Assembly: GCA_947461435.1 (NCBI GenBank)
Contig: CANHLE010000035.1
Span: 1 to 32,557, forward strand
Reading direction: 5' to 3'
DNA: 32,557 nucleotides
From: Paracoccaceae bacterium
Lineage (GTDB): Bacteria > Pseudomonadota > Alphaproteobacteria > Rhodobacterales > Rhodobacteraceae
Shown: piece after piece, positions 16,801-24,197 of the stretch
How the letters are laid out: every line of letters begins with the position of its first letter
Position numbering within the stretch: position 1 is the stretch's first letter
Position numbers and translations under genes: made by a program
The notes under the pieces: model-generated
What the model saw: only the letters and a program-made list of their open reading frames with translations
The model's database searches: none
What the model was told of the DNA's origin: nothing

Positions 16801-18477
16801 GTCGTTTCCATCACCGCCGTACAGGGTATTCTGTCCAGATCCGCCTGTTACACTGTCAGATCCGCCGCCGCCGACAACCTCGGAACCCAACGTGTCATTG
16901 CCGCCATTGAAGGTGTCATTGAAGGCGGTCAGATTGAAGCGCTCGATCTCGGTGAAACTGCCGGAAGAACCGCCGAAAAGCACTGTGCCGTTACCAGTAG
17001 ACGTGAGCGAAACCGAAACGCCGGCCGTTCCTGTCGACATATCAAGCGTATCAAAGTCATCGCCGCCCGATCCACCATCGACGACGTCATTAATTCCCAT
17101 AGAAAGGACATCGCGGCCATCGCCGCCAAAAAGGCTATCAGATCCGCTGCTGGCCCCGATATCATTGGTGATCGTATCATTGCCGGCGCCGCCATAGGCA
17201 AGATCACTGGCGTTGACGGTGCCAAGCATGAGGCTGTCATTCCCAGAATCGCCGTAAAGATAGACCGAACTGCCTGCCCCCGTTGCGTTCAAAGTGTCGT
17301 TTGCAATCGTCCCCCCGACGCCTTCGATTTGCGAAAAAGAGCCGCTTCCGGTTGTTCCTTGAAAGGCATAGGTCCCTGTTTCGCTGCCGGTATAGGTGAC
17401 ATTTACACCAAGGGTAGAGGACCAATTGCTAAAATAGACGGCGTCAAAATCGCCCGCCCCTTCACCGCCAAAGATGGTATCGCCTTGATGATCATCCGTA
17501 ATGGCGAAAATATCATTGCCATTCCCGCCATAAAGAACATCGTTTCCTGACTGTCCTGACAGCCAGTCATCACCGTCAGCGCCGTAAACCGTGTCGTTGC
17601 CAGATCCGCCGATAATGGTATCGTTTCCCAGCCCACCGTCGATTGTGTCATCGCCGGAATCGTCAATCGACCAGTCTCCAAAACTGTCGTTTCCGTCGCC
17701 CAATTGTACGGAATCGTTCCCCGAACCGGCATAGACAGTGTCATTGCCTGCACCACCAAAGATACTGTCGCGATCCGCACCACCGAAAATCTGATCATTG
17801 CCGGAATCACCTGTCAGGGAGTCGTTGCCCGCATCGCCTGACAATGTGTCGTCGCCGAACATGCCCATGACGGTATCGTCGCCAAGCCCTCCTGACAGCG
17901 AATCCCCGGTTCCATTCAAGCCGTAATTCAAACTTTGACTTGTCGCGGTTACTGTAACGGCATCAAGATAATAGCCGCCGGGCCCTTGAAGGACAAAACT
18001 GTGCCCGACATAGGTGGCCTGGACATAACTTTGGCCGGCCGACAAGGTTGTATAGTAGACTGCAGTCCCGAATTGGTTGATCCAGTAGACGTCAATCGGG
18101 GCATCAGCCGAATTGGTGATCGTCAGATTGGCGGCTGTGAACCCGCCGGAGGCATAGGAGGAGATGTTCTGAATGAACAGACCATCGCCGCCCACCCAGT
18201 CGTTCCCGGCATCGCCAGACAGCGTATCTCGCCCTTCGCCGCCCCCGATGGTATCCACACCATCGCCGCCGATGATCGTGTCGTTCCCGGCTTCGGATGA
18301 AAGGGTATCATTCCCCGCGCCGCCATCGAGCGAATCATTGCCTGTACCGCCATAGACGATGTCATTGCCGTCGCCAGCGCCAAGCGTGTCATTGCCGCCC
18401 CCGCCGAACATCGAGTCATTCGATGTGCCGCCATAAAGCGTCGAGTTATCGCCACTGTTTCCTGTGAATGTTGGCAA
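13804..18477 (-). CDS. Large RTX (haemolysin-type calcium-binding) protein with C-terminal Hint domain
   Basis: A 1557-residue acidic protein. Most of it is several dozen glycine- and aspartate-rich nonapeptide repeats of the GGxGNDxLxG type, which bind calcium and form beta-rolls. They are interrupted by short beta-rich insertions such as the GVTVNLLSG and IENVTGSAYNDILTG blocks. Residues about 115-180 hold a VHL beta-domain-like insertion. From Cys1361 (CFAAGTWIETPQGPRPI) to about residue 1530 there is a Hint domain (Hint_2 type), common in Rhodobacteraceae RTX proteins. No signal peptide is seen; type I secretion is expected, but no transporter gene lies nearby. The start is TTG at 18477, with AGGGGA five bases upstream. 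A surface or matrix role is inferred. Confidence 0.9.
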   Translation of the reverse strand: MPTFTGNSGDNSTLYGGTSNDSMFGGGGNDTLGAGDGNDIVYGGTGNDSLDGGAGNDTLSSEAGNDTIIGGDGVDTIGGGEGRDTLSGDAGNDWVGGDGLFIQNISSYASGGFTAANLTITNSADAPIDVYWINQFGTAVYYTTLSAGQSYVQATYVGHSFVLQGPGGYYLDAVTVTATSQSLNYGLNGTGDSLSGGLGDDTVMGMFGDDTLSGDAGNDSLTGDSGNDQIFGGADRDSIFGGAGNDTVYAGSGNDSVQLGDGNDSFGDWSIDDSGDDTIDGGLGNDTIIGGSGNDTVYGADGDDWLSGQSGNDVLYGGNGNDIFAITDDHQGDTIFGGEGAGDFDAVYFSNWSSTLGVNVTYTGSETGTYAFQGTTGSGSFSQIEGVGGTIANDTLNATGAGSSVYLYGDSGNDSLMLGTVNASDLAYGGAGNDTITNDIGASSGSDSLFGGDGRDVLSMGINDVVDGGSGGDDFDTLDMSTGTAGVSVSLTSTGNGTVLFGGSSGSFTEIERFNLTAFNDTFNGGNDTLGSEVVGGGGSDSVTGGSGQNTLYGGDGNDSLYGGQGSDSLFGGYGNDALFGGTGNDWITDESVGNTVGGGADTIDLGDGNDVFVGSGQGPSDTDLVYGGIGNDTITVTQSSDTVYGGAGNDVITSSAEDPGYGDKLYGDGGDDTITGANTNDELYGGDGADLLSGGSNNDTLTGEAGNDTLQGGDGNDRLFGGTESDTLQGGAGADSLDGGSGTDTADYVSSTAGVTVNLLSGLGVGGDAQGDTLAGIENVTGSAYNDILTGGNDDNRLLGGDGNDQISGNAGNDSLFGGGGNDTLTGGSGADLLDGGTGTDTADYSASAGAVYLDLSSGLGYWEAANDTLSGIENLSGSAFNDSLVGDTGANRIEAGAGDDFVLGGSGNDVLIGGEGKDTLQGGAGADVLQGGAGIDAADYSNSASGVSVNLDTSTGTGGDADGDSLTEFEQVIGSAFGDTLTGSTTDETLSGMAGNDLVYGGRGNDSLIGGDGDDQLVADSGNDTVSGGAGNDLLQAGTGNDSALGGDGADTLAGDEGDDTLMGEAGRDLLYGGSGRDGLKGGDDGDSLYGGDDSDTIQGNGGNDYLDGGAGSDLIYGDEGDDFLNSGGGADSVFGGTGSDSLRTATGDGDTTFYGGEDPNGLDRDMLYIDNLEAVTVTFLGDESGTMSSSTPSGGTSVFYETEDVWGGYGNDSIDASASRTDHSLAGYDGDDSIVGGSGKDTVLGEDGNDTLKGGLGVDTLSGGLGNDTFQLTFADSGDQITDFNMSVSGGQTADQLDVSALQTSEGTPIKAWDVIVFDDGSGNALLSFPGGESLILQGLSAQDVAAPGMLHSMGIPCFAAGTWIETPQGPRPIELLSVGDDVLTAEGASTPILWHAKRSLGHADLDRRPQDRPVHFPAYAIGNQRPMRLSPQHAVAFGDNGLVRARHLVGQVPGVRIARGVRQITYHHLLLPSHELLRVEGNARAESLYPGTQTMSALLPEQRVSLARTIAGLSGRHRANGAVLTDLYGPAVRPILSGNETRLLFTRDAAGAF
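13864..14397 (-). other. Hint domain of the RTX protein
   Basis: This codes for Cys1361 onward. The first block CFAAGTWIETPQGPRPIELLS and the later LSPQHAVAF block match Hint (hedgehog/intein) proteins, in which the leading cysteine starts an acyl shift that can cleave or rearrange the chain. Whether it is active here is not known. Confidence 0.75.
14680..18450 (-). repeat. RTX nonapeptide repeat tract
   Basis: Degenerate tandem codon repeats for GGxGNDxLxG motifs run through most of this gene, broken by four or more non-repeat insertions. At DNA level they appear on the plus strand as repeated 'tcgttgcc', 'gccgcc' and 'tcattgcc' words. This causes long spurious ORFs on the opposite strand. 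Confidence 0.9.
17938..18135 (-). other. VHL beta-domain-like insertion in the RTX protein
   Basis: This codes for residues about 115-180. From Trp132 the pattern W-x-N-x2-G-x4-Y-x-T-L-x2-G-x7-Y-x-G-H runs to His159. Human VHL residues 88-115, as recalled from established knowledge, show the same pattern with no gap. Trp88, Tyr98 and His115 of the human hydroxyproline pocket correspond to Trp132, Tyr142 and His159. His110, Ser111 and Trp117 correspond to Ala154, Thr155 and Phe161. Confidence 0.7.
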
Positions 18478-18519
18478 TTATGTCCCCTGTTTGAAGGCAA
18501 ATCGGCAAGCCGAGACGCC

Positions 18520-18565
18520 ACTGTCAGGGACAGGAAAACTTCTGAAAAGGCGTGGTTCTGACAGT
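18520..18565. repeat. Spaced inverted repeat in the RTX 5' leader
   Basis: ACTGTCAG at 18520-18527 and CTGACAGT at 18558-18565 are perfect inverse copies 30 bases apart, between the nested palindromes and the RTX start. They could form an mRNA stem or a split operator; nothing else supports a function. Confidence 0.3.
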
Positions 18566-18574
18566 TGCACCTCA

Positions 18575-18610
18575 TTACCCTTCGACGATGTGACGAAGGG
18601 TAAATTTACC
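18575..18610. promoter_or_regulatory. Nested inverted repeats upstream of the RTX gene
   Basis: TTACCCTTCG (18575-18584) and CGAAGGGTAA (18594-18603) form a perfect 10-base inverted repeat with a nine-base spacer. The right arm overlaps a second perfect palindrome, GGTAAATTTACC (18599-18610). The pair sits about 100-130 bases upstream of the RTX start and downstream of the tRNA gene on the same strand. It could be an operator, or a terminator for the tRNA transcript; no T-run follows. Confidence 0.45.
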
Positions 18611-18714
18611 AGCCAGCGCATAACTCAAAGTTAAGCATCAATTTCTAAACAATAGATTTGGTTTGAATACCTTTAGTGCCAAGCGATCCAAACGCTCAAG
18701 CACCCTAGCTGGAT

Positions 18715-18801
18715 TGGTGCGGATGAAAGGACTCGAACCTTCACTCCGGTTAAGGAACAGCGACCTCAACGCTGCGCGTCTACCAATTCCGCCACATCCG
18801 C
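18715..18801 (-). tRNA. tRNA-Leu (anticodon GAG), CCA encoded
   Basis: The acceptor stem GCGGATG (18795-18801 on the minus strand) pairs with CATCCGC (18719-18725). The D-arm has the leucine-type GCGGAATTGGTAGACGC. The anticodon stem CAGCG/CGCTG encloses the loop TTGAGGT, giving GAG at 18765-18767. A long variable arm, as in class II tRNAs, is followed by a T-arm with TTCGAGT. The 3' CCA is encoded at 18715-18717. It should read CUC and CUU codons. Confidence 0.95.
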
Positions 18802-18937
18802 ACTGATCCAGCTTAGGTGGGCGTTGTGTAGCGGGACATCTTCCCGAAGAAAAGAGGGATTCTGCGCCGTTTGGCCCTTACCATTGCAATCTCAGACTGC
18901 CCGCGCCATTTGTTGACAACTTAGATTGGGGGTGCGC

Positions 18938-19609
18938 GTGCAACAGGTCGAATGGAAACTCTTGCCCGGTTTATCCCCTTACGCGGAAACGCTTGCCGCA
19001 ATGGAAGCCCGCGCCGAGGCCATTCACCGTGGGGAGTTGCCCGAGGCGATCTGGTTGGTCGAACACCCCCCGCTGTACACGGCAGGAACTTCCTCAAATT
19101 CAAAAGATTTGGTGGACCCTGCACGATTTCCGGTCTTCGTGGCGGGCCGCGGCGGACAATACACCTATCACGGACCGGGCCAGCGCGTGATATACGTTAT
19201 GCTTGATGTGGCGGCACGGGGCCGCGACGTTCGCTGCTTTGTCCGCCAACTGGAAAACTGGGTCATCGCGACCTTGGCCGAGTTCAATGTGGTTGGTGAA
19301 ATCCGTCCGGGCCGGGTTGGTGTTTGGGTAACACGTCCTGACCGGCCGCGCGCGGATGACGGAACGCTGTCCGAAGACAAGGTTGCAGCCATCGGGATCA
19401 AGCTGCGCCGGTGGATCAGCTTTCATGGAATTTCGATCAATGTCGAACCTGAATTGGAGCATTTTTCGGGAATTGTCCCCTGCGGTATCCGGGATCGTGG
19501 GGTGACCAGCCTCGTTGACTTGGGGCTTCCCGTCAGCATGGACGATCTGGATGCAGCATTGCGCCGAACCTTTGAAACAACCTTTTCAACCTCGGCGTGC
19601 CCTTTGTGA
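18938..19609 (+). CDS. lipB: Octanoyltransferase LipB
   Basis: A protein of about 223 residues that transfers octanoyl from acyl carrier protein to lipoyl domains, the first step of lipoate synthesis. Counted from the possible TTG at 18926, the motif [12 protein letters not shown] is at residues 75-86, the catalytic Lys at 152 (EDKVAAIG) and Cys at 186 (IVPCGI). The Lys-Cys spacing of 34 matches the family. GTG 18938 is preferred because GGGGG lies just upstream and the N-terminus then fits the family better; TTG 18926 and GTG 18932 remain possible. The gene stands alone, divergent from the tRNA. Confidence 0.92.
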   Translation: MQQVEWKLLPGLSPYAETLAAMEARAEAIHRGELPEAIWLVEHPPLYTAGTSSNSKDLVDPARFPVFVAGRGGQYTYHGPGQRVIYVMLDVAARGRDVRCFVRQLENWVIATLAEFNVVGEIRPGRVGVWVTRPDRPRADDGTLSEDKVAAIGIKLRRWISFHGISINVEPELEHFSGIVPCGIRDRGVTSLVDLGLPVSMDDLDAALRRTFETTFSTSACPL

Positions 19610-19660
19610 CTGAACCGAGGTTGTACGTGTGACAAATCCGGGCCTTCAGAAATCAGCTCT

Positions 19661-19699
19661 AAACAGCTGTTTTCACTGCATTTTTTCAACTCTATGCAG
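19661..19699. promoter_or_regulatory. Palindromes between lipB and ctaD
   Basis: AAACAGCTGTTT (19661-19672) is a perfect 12-base palindrome. CTGCAT (19676-19681) and ATGCAG (19694-19699) form an inverted repeat with a T-rich spacer. They may be operators for ctaD or, with the T-run at 19681-19686, part of a weak lipB terminator. The rest of the 433-base gap (19610-20042) holds no other gene I can support. Confidence 0.35.
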
Positions 19700-19829
19700 A
19701 GCTATTCTTCAGTAAAAATTGGATTCAGCGTTCGTTAAATATTGTACCCTGCGTGTTTTCCTGGCCTTCATAACCGGTCAATCTTTTGGAGATACGAAGT
19801 CGCTATCGCATTGAGACGCTGCATTGGGG

Positions 19830-20024
19830 ATGTCGGAACTGGTTTATCAGTCTATTGGCGCCGCAGGGAAACCGAAGTTGACCGCACGGATAAGACGCAC
19901 AGTTGCGGCACTGAGACGCGGGGAAAAGTTGATTTGCATCAAAGTCGGAGATTGCTCTGGCCACGCGTCCAAACTAAAGACATCTACAAGCTTGTCAGGC
20001 ATCCTCTGGCCGGCATTTTTGTAA
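19830..20024 (+). CDS. Unrecognised small ORF upstream of ctaD
   Basis: A 64-codon ORF from ATG 19830, basic in its middle part (LTARIRRTVAALRRGEKL). It ends 18 bases before the ctaD start. No family is recognised. The only purine run lies directly against the ATG, too close for a good ribosome site, so it may be chance; it could also be a leader peptide for ctaD. Confidence 0.15.
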   Translation: MSELVYQSIGAAGKPKLTARIRRTVAALRRGEKLICIKVGDCSGHASKLKTSTSLSGILWPAFL

Positions 20025-20042
20025 CGACAACGGGAGACGCCA

Positions 20043-21722
20043 ATGGCCGACGCAGCCATCCATGGCCACGACCATGACACTCGTGGGTTCTTTACCCGCT
20101 GGTTCATGTCAACAAACCATAAGGACATCGGTATTTTGTACCTCTTCGTATCAGGCCTCGTTGGCCTGATATCGGTGACGTTCACGGTCTACATGCGACT
20201 GGAACTGATGGAGCCGGGTGTTCAGTACATGTGCCAAGAGGGTGCACGTTTTATTGCTGATTCATCTGCCACCTGCACACCAAACGGTCATCTTTGGAAT
20301 GTGTTGATCACCTATCATGGTGTTCTGATGATGTTCTTTGTCGTTATCCCCGGTCTTTTCGGCGGGTTCGGCAACTACTTCATGCCGTTGCAAATCGGCG
20401 CACCGGACATGGCATTTCCGCGGATGAACAACCTGTCCTTCTGGATGTTCGTTGCCGGGGTTTCGCTGGGTGTCGCCTCAATGCTGGCACCGGGCGGCGG
20501 CGGTGATCTTGGGTCGGGCGCAGGCGTTGGCTGGGTCTTGTACCCGCCGCTGACCACGACCGCCGAAGGCGGGTATGCCATGGATCTTGCGATTTTCGCG
20601 GTTCACTTGTCCGGCGCATCGTCAATCTTGGGCGCGATCAACATGATCACGACCTTCTTGAACATGCGCACCCCGGGCATGACAATGCACAAGGTGCCGC
20701 TGTTTGGCTGGTCAATCTTTGTAACCGCATGGTTGATCTTGCTGGCGCTTCCTGTGCTGGCTGGCGCGATCACAATGTTGCTGACAGACCGTAACTTTGG
20801 GACCACCTTCTTCACCCCTTCGGGCGGCGGGGATCCGATCCTTTATCAGCACATCTTGTGGTTCTTTGGCCACCCGGAAGTTTACATCATCGTCATACCG
20901 GCCTTCGGGATCATTTCGCAGGTCATTTCGACCTTCTCGAAAAAGCCGATCTTTGGCTACCTGCCGATGGTCTATGCCATGGTGGCAATTGGTGTGCTGG
21001 GCTTTGTCGTCTGGGCGCACCACATGTACACGGTTGGCTTGTCGCTGACGCAGCAATCGTACTTCATGCTCGCAACAATGGTCATCGCGGTGCCAACTGG
21101 CATCAAGGTGTTCTCGTGGATTGCGACCATGTGGGGCGGTTCGATCGAATTCAAGACACCCATGCTTTGGGCGATGGGGTTCTTGTTCCTGTTCACCGTT
21201 GGCGGCGTGACGGGTATCGTCTTGTCGCAAGCCCCAGTCGACCGCGCTTATCACGATACCTACTACGTGGTCGCGCACTTTCACTATGTGATGTCGCTGG
21301 GTGCCGTATTTGGCATCTTTGCTGGGGTCTATTTCTGGATCGGCAAAATGTCGGGCCGTCAATATCCTGAATGGGCCGGAAAGGTGCATTTCTGGGCAAT
21401 GTTCATTGGCGCAAACCTGACATTCTTCCCCCAGCACTTCCTGGGCCGTCAGGGCATGCCTCGCCGATACATCGACTACCCAGAAGCGTTTGCCTACTGG
21501 AACTGGTTCTCATCGATGGGCGCGTTCTTGTCCTTCGCCTCGTTCCTGTTCTTTATCGGTATCGTTTTCTACACCCTGTTCTTCGGCAAAAAGATCACCG
21601 AGAACAACTACTGGAACGAGTACGCCGATACGTTGGAATGGTCCCTGCCCTGCCCGCCGCCCGAACATACCTTCGAGCAGCTGCCAAAGCAGTCTGACTG
21701 GGATCACAGCCGCGCCCACTAA
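20043..21722 (+). CDS. ctaD: Cytochrome c oxidase subunit I (aa3-type)
   Basis: A 559-residue haem-copper oxidase core subunit with about twelve membrane segments. Expected ligands are visible: His92 and His414 for low-spin haem a, His412 for haem a3, and His277, His326 and His327 for CuB, with Tyr281 in HPEVY for the cross-link. Asp122, Glu279 and Lys355 mark the D and K proton channels. It reduces oxygen to water and pumps protons across the inner membrane. GGGAG lies just upstream of the ATG. Subunits II and III are not in the window; a separate ctaD locus is normal in Rhodobacter relatives. Confidence 0.97.
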   Translation: MADAAIHGHDHDTRGFFTRWFMSTNHKDIGILYLFVSGLVGLISVTFTVYMRLELMEPGVQYMCQEGARFIADSSATCTPNGHLWNVLITYHGVLMMFFVVIPGLFGGFGNYFMPLQIGAPDMAFPRMNNLSFWMFVAGVSLGVASMLAPGGGGDLGSGAGVGWVLYPPLTTTAEGGYAMDLAIFAVHLSGASSILGAINMITTFLNMRTPGMTMHKVPLFGWSIFVTAWLILLALPVLAGAITMLLTDRNFGTTFFTPSGGGDPILYQHILWFFGHPEVYIIVIPAFGIISQVISTFSKKPIFGYLPMVYAMVAIGVLGFVVWAHHMYTVGLSLTQQSYFMLATMVIAVPTGIKVFSWIATMWGGSIEFKTPMLWAMGFLFLFTVGGVTGIVLSQAPVDRAYHDTYYVVAHFHYVMSLGAVFGIFAGVYFWIGKMSGRQYPEWAGKVHFWAMFIGANLTFFPQHFLGRQGMPRRYIDYPEAFAYWNWFSSMGAFLSFASFLFFIGIVFYTLFFGKKITENNYWNEYADTLEWSLPCPPPEHTFEQLPKQSDWDHSRAH

Positions 21723-21740
21723 GTGGTTGAAGGATTTGAA

Positions 21741-21775
21741 GGCCCCGAGCGATCCTCGGGGCCTTTTGTTTTTTT
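21741..21775 (+). terminator. Rho-independent terminator of ctaD
   Basis: The stem GGCCCCGAG (21741-21749) and CTCGGGGCC (21755-21763) closes a five-base loop and is followed by a T-rich run (21764-21775). It starts 18 bases after the ctaD stop. This is the clearest intrinsic terminator in the window. Confidence 0.93.
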
Positions 21776-21848
21776 CGCTTCGCGCCCGCCTTGGTGTCTC
21801 ACAGGGCTCCGACCTTGAATCGTTGTCAGTCTAAGCTGGTTGAATAGC

Positions 21849-22334
21849 ATGCCCTATCATTGGCTCCCCCCAACGCCGGACGGCGTCATTGAACTGCGCC
21901 TATGGCCGCATCGGTCGCTTTCGCGGCGCGGATTTGTGTTATTTATAGGGGCCACATCTGTCTTGACCGCCATCCCCTTGGTGGGACTGATCGGACAAAA
22001 GGTCTTGTGGGGCATCCTGCCATTTTTGGTGATTGCCGTTTCTGGCATATGGTTTGCCCTGCGAAAGTCAGAGCGTGATCTCGACATTCTCGAGGTTCTG
22101 AAAATCACCGATACCAACGCCGTCCTCAATCGCACGGGCCCCCACGGCCGCGAGCAAACCTGGGAGGCAAATGTGCACTGGGTTTTACCCGTTCTACACC
22201 CGACAGGAGGGCCGGTGTTGCAATACCTGACCCTGCGCGGCGGCCCGCGCGAAGTCGAGCTGGGTTCATTTCTGACACCGATGGAAAGGCAGGCTCTAAA
22301 CTCAGACCTGCAGCGCCACCTTCGTAAACGATAG
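21849..22334 (+). CDS. DUF2244 domain membrane protein
   Basis: A 161-residue protein with two hydrophobic segments at about residues 28-48 and 53-70, separated by a short charged turn, then a soluble C-terminal part. This fits DUF2244, a family of small membrane proteins often found beside cytochrome oxidase genes in alphaproteobacteria; the function is unknown. ATG 21849 is preferred over TTG 21840. It follows the ctaD terminator, so it probably has its own promoter. Confidence 0.8.
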   Translation: MPYHWLPPTPDGVIELRLWPHRSLSRRGFVLFIGATSVLTAIPLVGLIGQKVLWGILPFLVIAVSGIWFALRKSERDLDILEVLKITDTNAVLNRTGPHGREQTWEANVHWVLPVLHPTGGPVLQYLTLRGGPREVELGSFLTPMERQALNSDLQRHLRKR

Positions 22335-22351
22335 ACGAAGTCGATGGAACC

Positions 22352-22810
22352 TTAGGCCAGACGTGCCTTGATCAGCGCCCCAACAGCACCAAAATCCATC
22401 TGCCCCGCAAATTTACCCTTCAAGACGCCCATGACTTTGCCCATATCCTTGACCGAGGTCGCCCCCACCTCGGAAATCGCGGCCACCACAGCATTCTCGA
22501 CCTCGCCCGCATCAAGTTGCTTGGGTAAGAACTCCTCGATCACTTTAACTTCGTTTAGTTCCTTGTCGGCCAACTCTTGTCGGCCACCTTGTACGTAGAC
22601 CTTCGACGCATCCTGACGCTGTTTGATCATCTTGCCAAACAGCCCCATAAGATCTGCATCTGCAACCGGCCCATCGTTGCCTTCGCCGCGTGCTGCGATA
22701 TCGCGATCTTTGATCGCTGACGACATCATGCGCAGCGTGCTCAATCGCTCTGCCTCGCGCGCCTTCATGGCGTCTTTTGTGGCACTCATCAGCTTGTCCC
22801 GGATCGACAT
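22352..22810 (-). CDS. GatB/YqeY domain protein
   Basis: A 152-residue YqeY-like protein beginning MSIRDKLMSATKDAMKA, with VIEEFLPKQL in the middle and a C-terminal MGKVMGVLKGKFAGQMD block. YqeY is related to the tRNA-binding tail of GatB, the Asp/Glu-tRNA amidotransferase subunit; its precise role is unclear. A strong AAGGAGG precedes the ATG. It is divergent from carA, with 173 bases between the two starts. Confidence 0.92.
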   Translation of the reverse strand: MSIRDKLMSATKDAMKAREAERLSTLRMMSSAIKDRDIAARGEGNDGPVADADLMGLFGKMIKQRQDASKVYVQGGRQELADKELNEVKVIEEFLPKQLDAGEVENAVVAAISEVGATSVKDMGKVMGVLKGKFAGQMDFGAVGALIKARLA

Positions 22811-22877
22811 ACAGGCCTCCTTTTCGGTCTTGCGCGACCATAGACCGAAGTCGCGAATAATTCAACCATGACTGGAA

Positions 22878-22895
22878 ATATCAACTTGTTGATAT
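22878..22895. promoter_or_regulatory. Dyad between the yqeY-like gene and carA
   Basis: ATATCAAC and GTTGATAT are perfect inverse arms with a two-base spacer, about 90 bases upstream of carA and 70 upstream of the divergent gene. The position and near-perfect symmetry suggest an operator for one or both genes. It does not match the Arg-box or other patterns I know. Confidence 0.45.
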
Positions 22896-22983
22896 CATTG
22901 ATTATTCCTTTTCCAAACAGGGCCTTGACCCCAGCTTCCCCTACCCGTAGTTTCCGGCAAATTTGCCGAAATGGAGTCGACCC

Positions 22984-24138
22984 ATGCCCGCACAAGACAA
23001 GCCTACCGCCTGCCTCGTTCTGGCTGATGGTTCGATATTTTACGGAAAGGGCTTCGGGGCGACGGGTGTAACGGTGGCGGAGTTGGTGTTCAACACCGCC
23101 ATGACCGGATATCAGGAAATATTGACCGATCCCTCGTATGCCGGTCAGGTGGTGACCTTCACGTTTCCCCATATCGGTAACACGGGTATCACCGCCGAAG
23201 ACGACGAAACCGCAACCCCTGCGGCTGCTGGGATGGTCGTGAAATGGGATCCGACGGAGCCATCAAACTGGCGATCAACAGGTGAATTGACGGCCTGGCT
23301 CAAAAAGATTGGCCGCATCGGGATTGGCGGTATCGATACGCGCCGTTTGACCCGCGCCATCCGGCAACAAGGTGCGCCGCATGTAACCATCGCCCATGAT
23401 CCCTCCGGCAAATTCGATATTGAAAAGCTCGTGGGTCAAGCCCGTGCTTGGAAAGGTCTAATCGGGTTGGATCTGGCAAAGGATGTAACCTGCGCCCAAA
23501 GCTATACCTGGAATGAAGTGCGCTGGGCCTGGCCAGAGGGTTACACAAAGCGCGCAGCGGGCAGTTTCAAAGTTGTTGCGGTAGATTTTGGTGCCAAGCG
23601 AAACATTTTGCGGTGCCTTGCTTCGGTCGGATGTGATGTTACCGTGCTGCCAGCAAACGCCACTGCCGAAGATGTTTTGGCCCACGAGCCAGACGGCGTT
23701 TTTCTATCCAATGGCCCCGGCGATCCTGCCGCAACCGGCGTTTACGCGGTTCCGATGATTCAAGGTGTCCTAAAGGCAGATCTGCCGCTTTTCGGTATTT
23801 GTCTTGGCCACCAGATGCTTGCCTTGGCGCTAGGCGCAAAGACCATAAAGATGAACCATGGACATCATGGCGCGAACCACCCCGTCAAGGACGTGACCAC
23901 TGGCAAGGTGGAAATCACCTCGATGAACCACGGGTTCACGGTCGACAGCCAAACCCTGCCAAAGGGCGTTTCGGAAACCCATATTTCCCTGTTTGACGGA
24001 TCAAACTGCGGCATCGCCGTGGACGGAAAGCCGATCTTCTCGGTTCAGTACCACCCAGAGGCGAGCCCTGGGCCACAGGACAGTTTTTACTTGTTCGAGC
24101 GATTTGCAACAGCCATGAAAGCACGACAGCCGGCCTAA
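22984..24138 (+). CDS. carA: Carbamoyl-phosphate synthase small subunit
   Basis: A 384-residue glutamine amidotransferase subunit that supplies ammonia for carbamoyl phosphate in arginine and pyrimidine synthesis. The C-terminal class I amidotransferase domain shows the catalytic Cys273 in GICLGHQMLA and His357/Glu359 in QYHPEASPGP. The N-terminal CPSase_sm_chain block FNTAMTGYQEILTDPSY is at about residues 36-52. ATG 22984 has GGAG about seven bases upstream; an in-frame start at 22963 would add seven residues without family support. The large subunit carB is not in this window. Confidence 0.96.
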   Translation: MPAQDKPTACLVLADGSIFYGKGFGATGVTVAELVFNTAMTGYQEILTDPSYAGQVVTFTFPHIGNTGITAEDDETATPAAAGMVVKWDPTEPSNWRSTGELTAWLKKIGRIGIGGIDTRRLTRAIRQQGAPHVTIAHDPSGKFDIEKLVGQARAWKGLIGLDLAKDVTCAQSYTWNEVRWAWPEGYTKRAAGSFKVVAVDFGAKRNILRCLASVGCDVTVLPANATAEDVLAHEPDGVFLSNGPGDPAATGVYAVPMIQGVLKADLPLFGICLGHQMLALALGAKTIKMNHGHHGANHPVKDVTTGKVEITSMNHGFTVDSQTLPKGVSETHISLFDGSNCGIAVDGKPIFSVQYHPEASPGPQDSFYLFERFATAMKARQPA

Positions 24139-24159
24139 ATTTGTCTCGAGCAGGATAAA

Positions 24160-24175
24160 TTAACCGACCGTTAAC
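24160..24175 (+). promoter_or_regulatory. CtrA-type binding box upstream of the GT2 gene
   Basis: TTAA at 24160-24163, seven bases, then TTAAC at 24171-24175. This is an exact match to the full alphaproteobacterial CtrA consensus TTAA-N7-TTAAC. It lies 23 bases upstream of the glycosyltransferase ATG, in a 59-base gap after carA. Confidence 0.6.
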
Positions 24176-24197
24176 GAACTGAACGCAATTTGTTCCC

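Noticed and set aside
16624-17550. A 308-codon plus-strand ORF opposite the RTX gene
   Set aside because: It is an antisense shadow of the repeat codons, with low-complexity composition and no recognisable domain or ribosome site.
14680-18450. Regular short repeats that could suggest a CRISPR array
   Set aside because: The repeats are degenerate, in frame and translate to GGxGNDxLxG, so they are RTX codon repeats with no unique spacers.
18715-18801. Use of the tRNA gene as an integration site for a mobile element
   Set aside because: No integrase and no second copy of the tRNA 3' end is seen nearby; the flanking repeats are inverse, not direct.
20712-21437. A 241-codon minus-strand ORF inside ctaD
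   Set aside because: It is the complement of a strongly conserved oxidase gene, rich in His, Arg and Asp as expected for an antisense frame.
24160-24175. Reading the TTAAC repeats as a terminator for carA
   Set aside because: The arms are only about five bases and no T-run follows; the match to the CtrA pattern is more specific.
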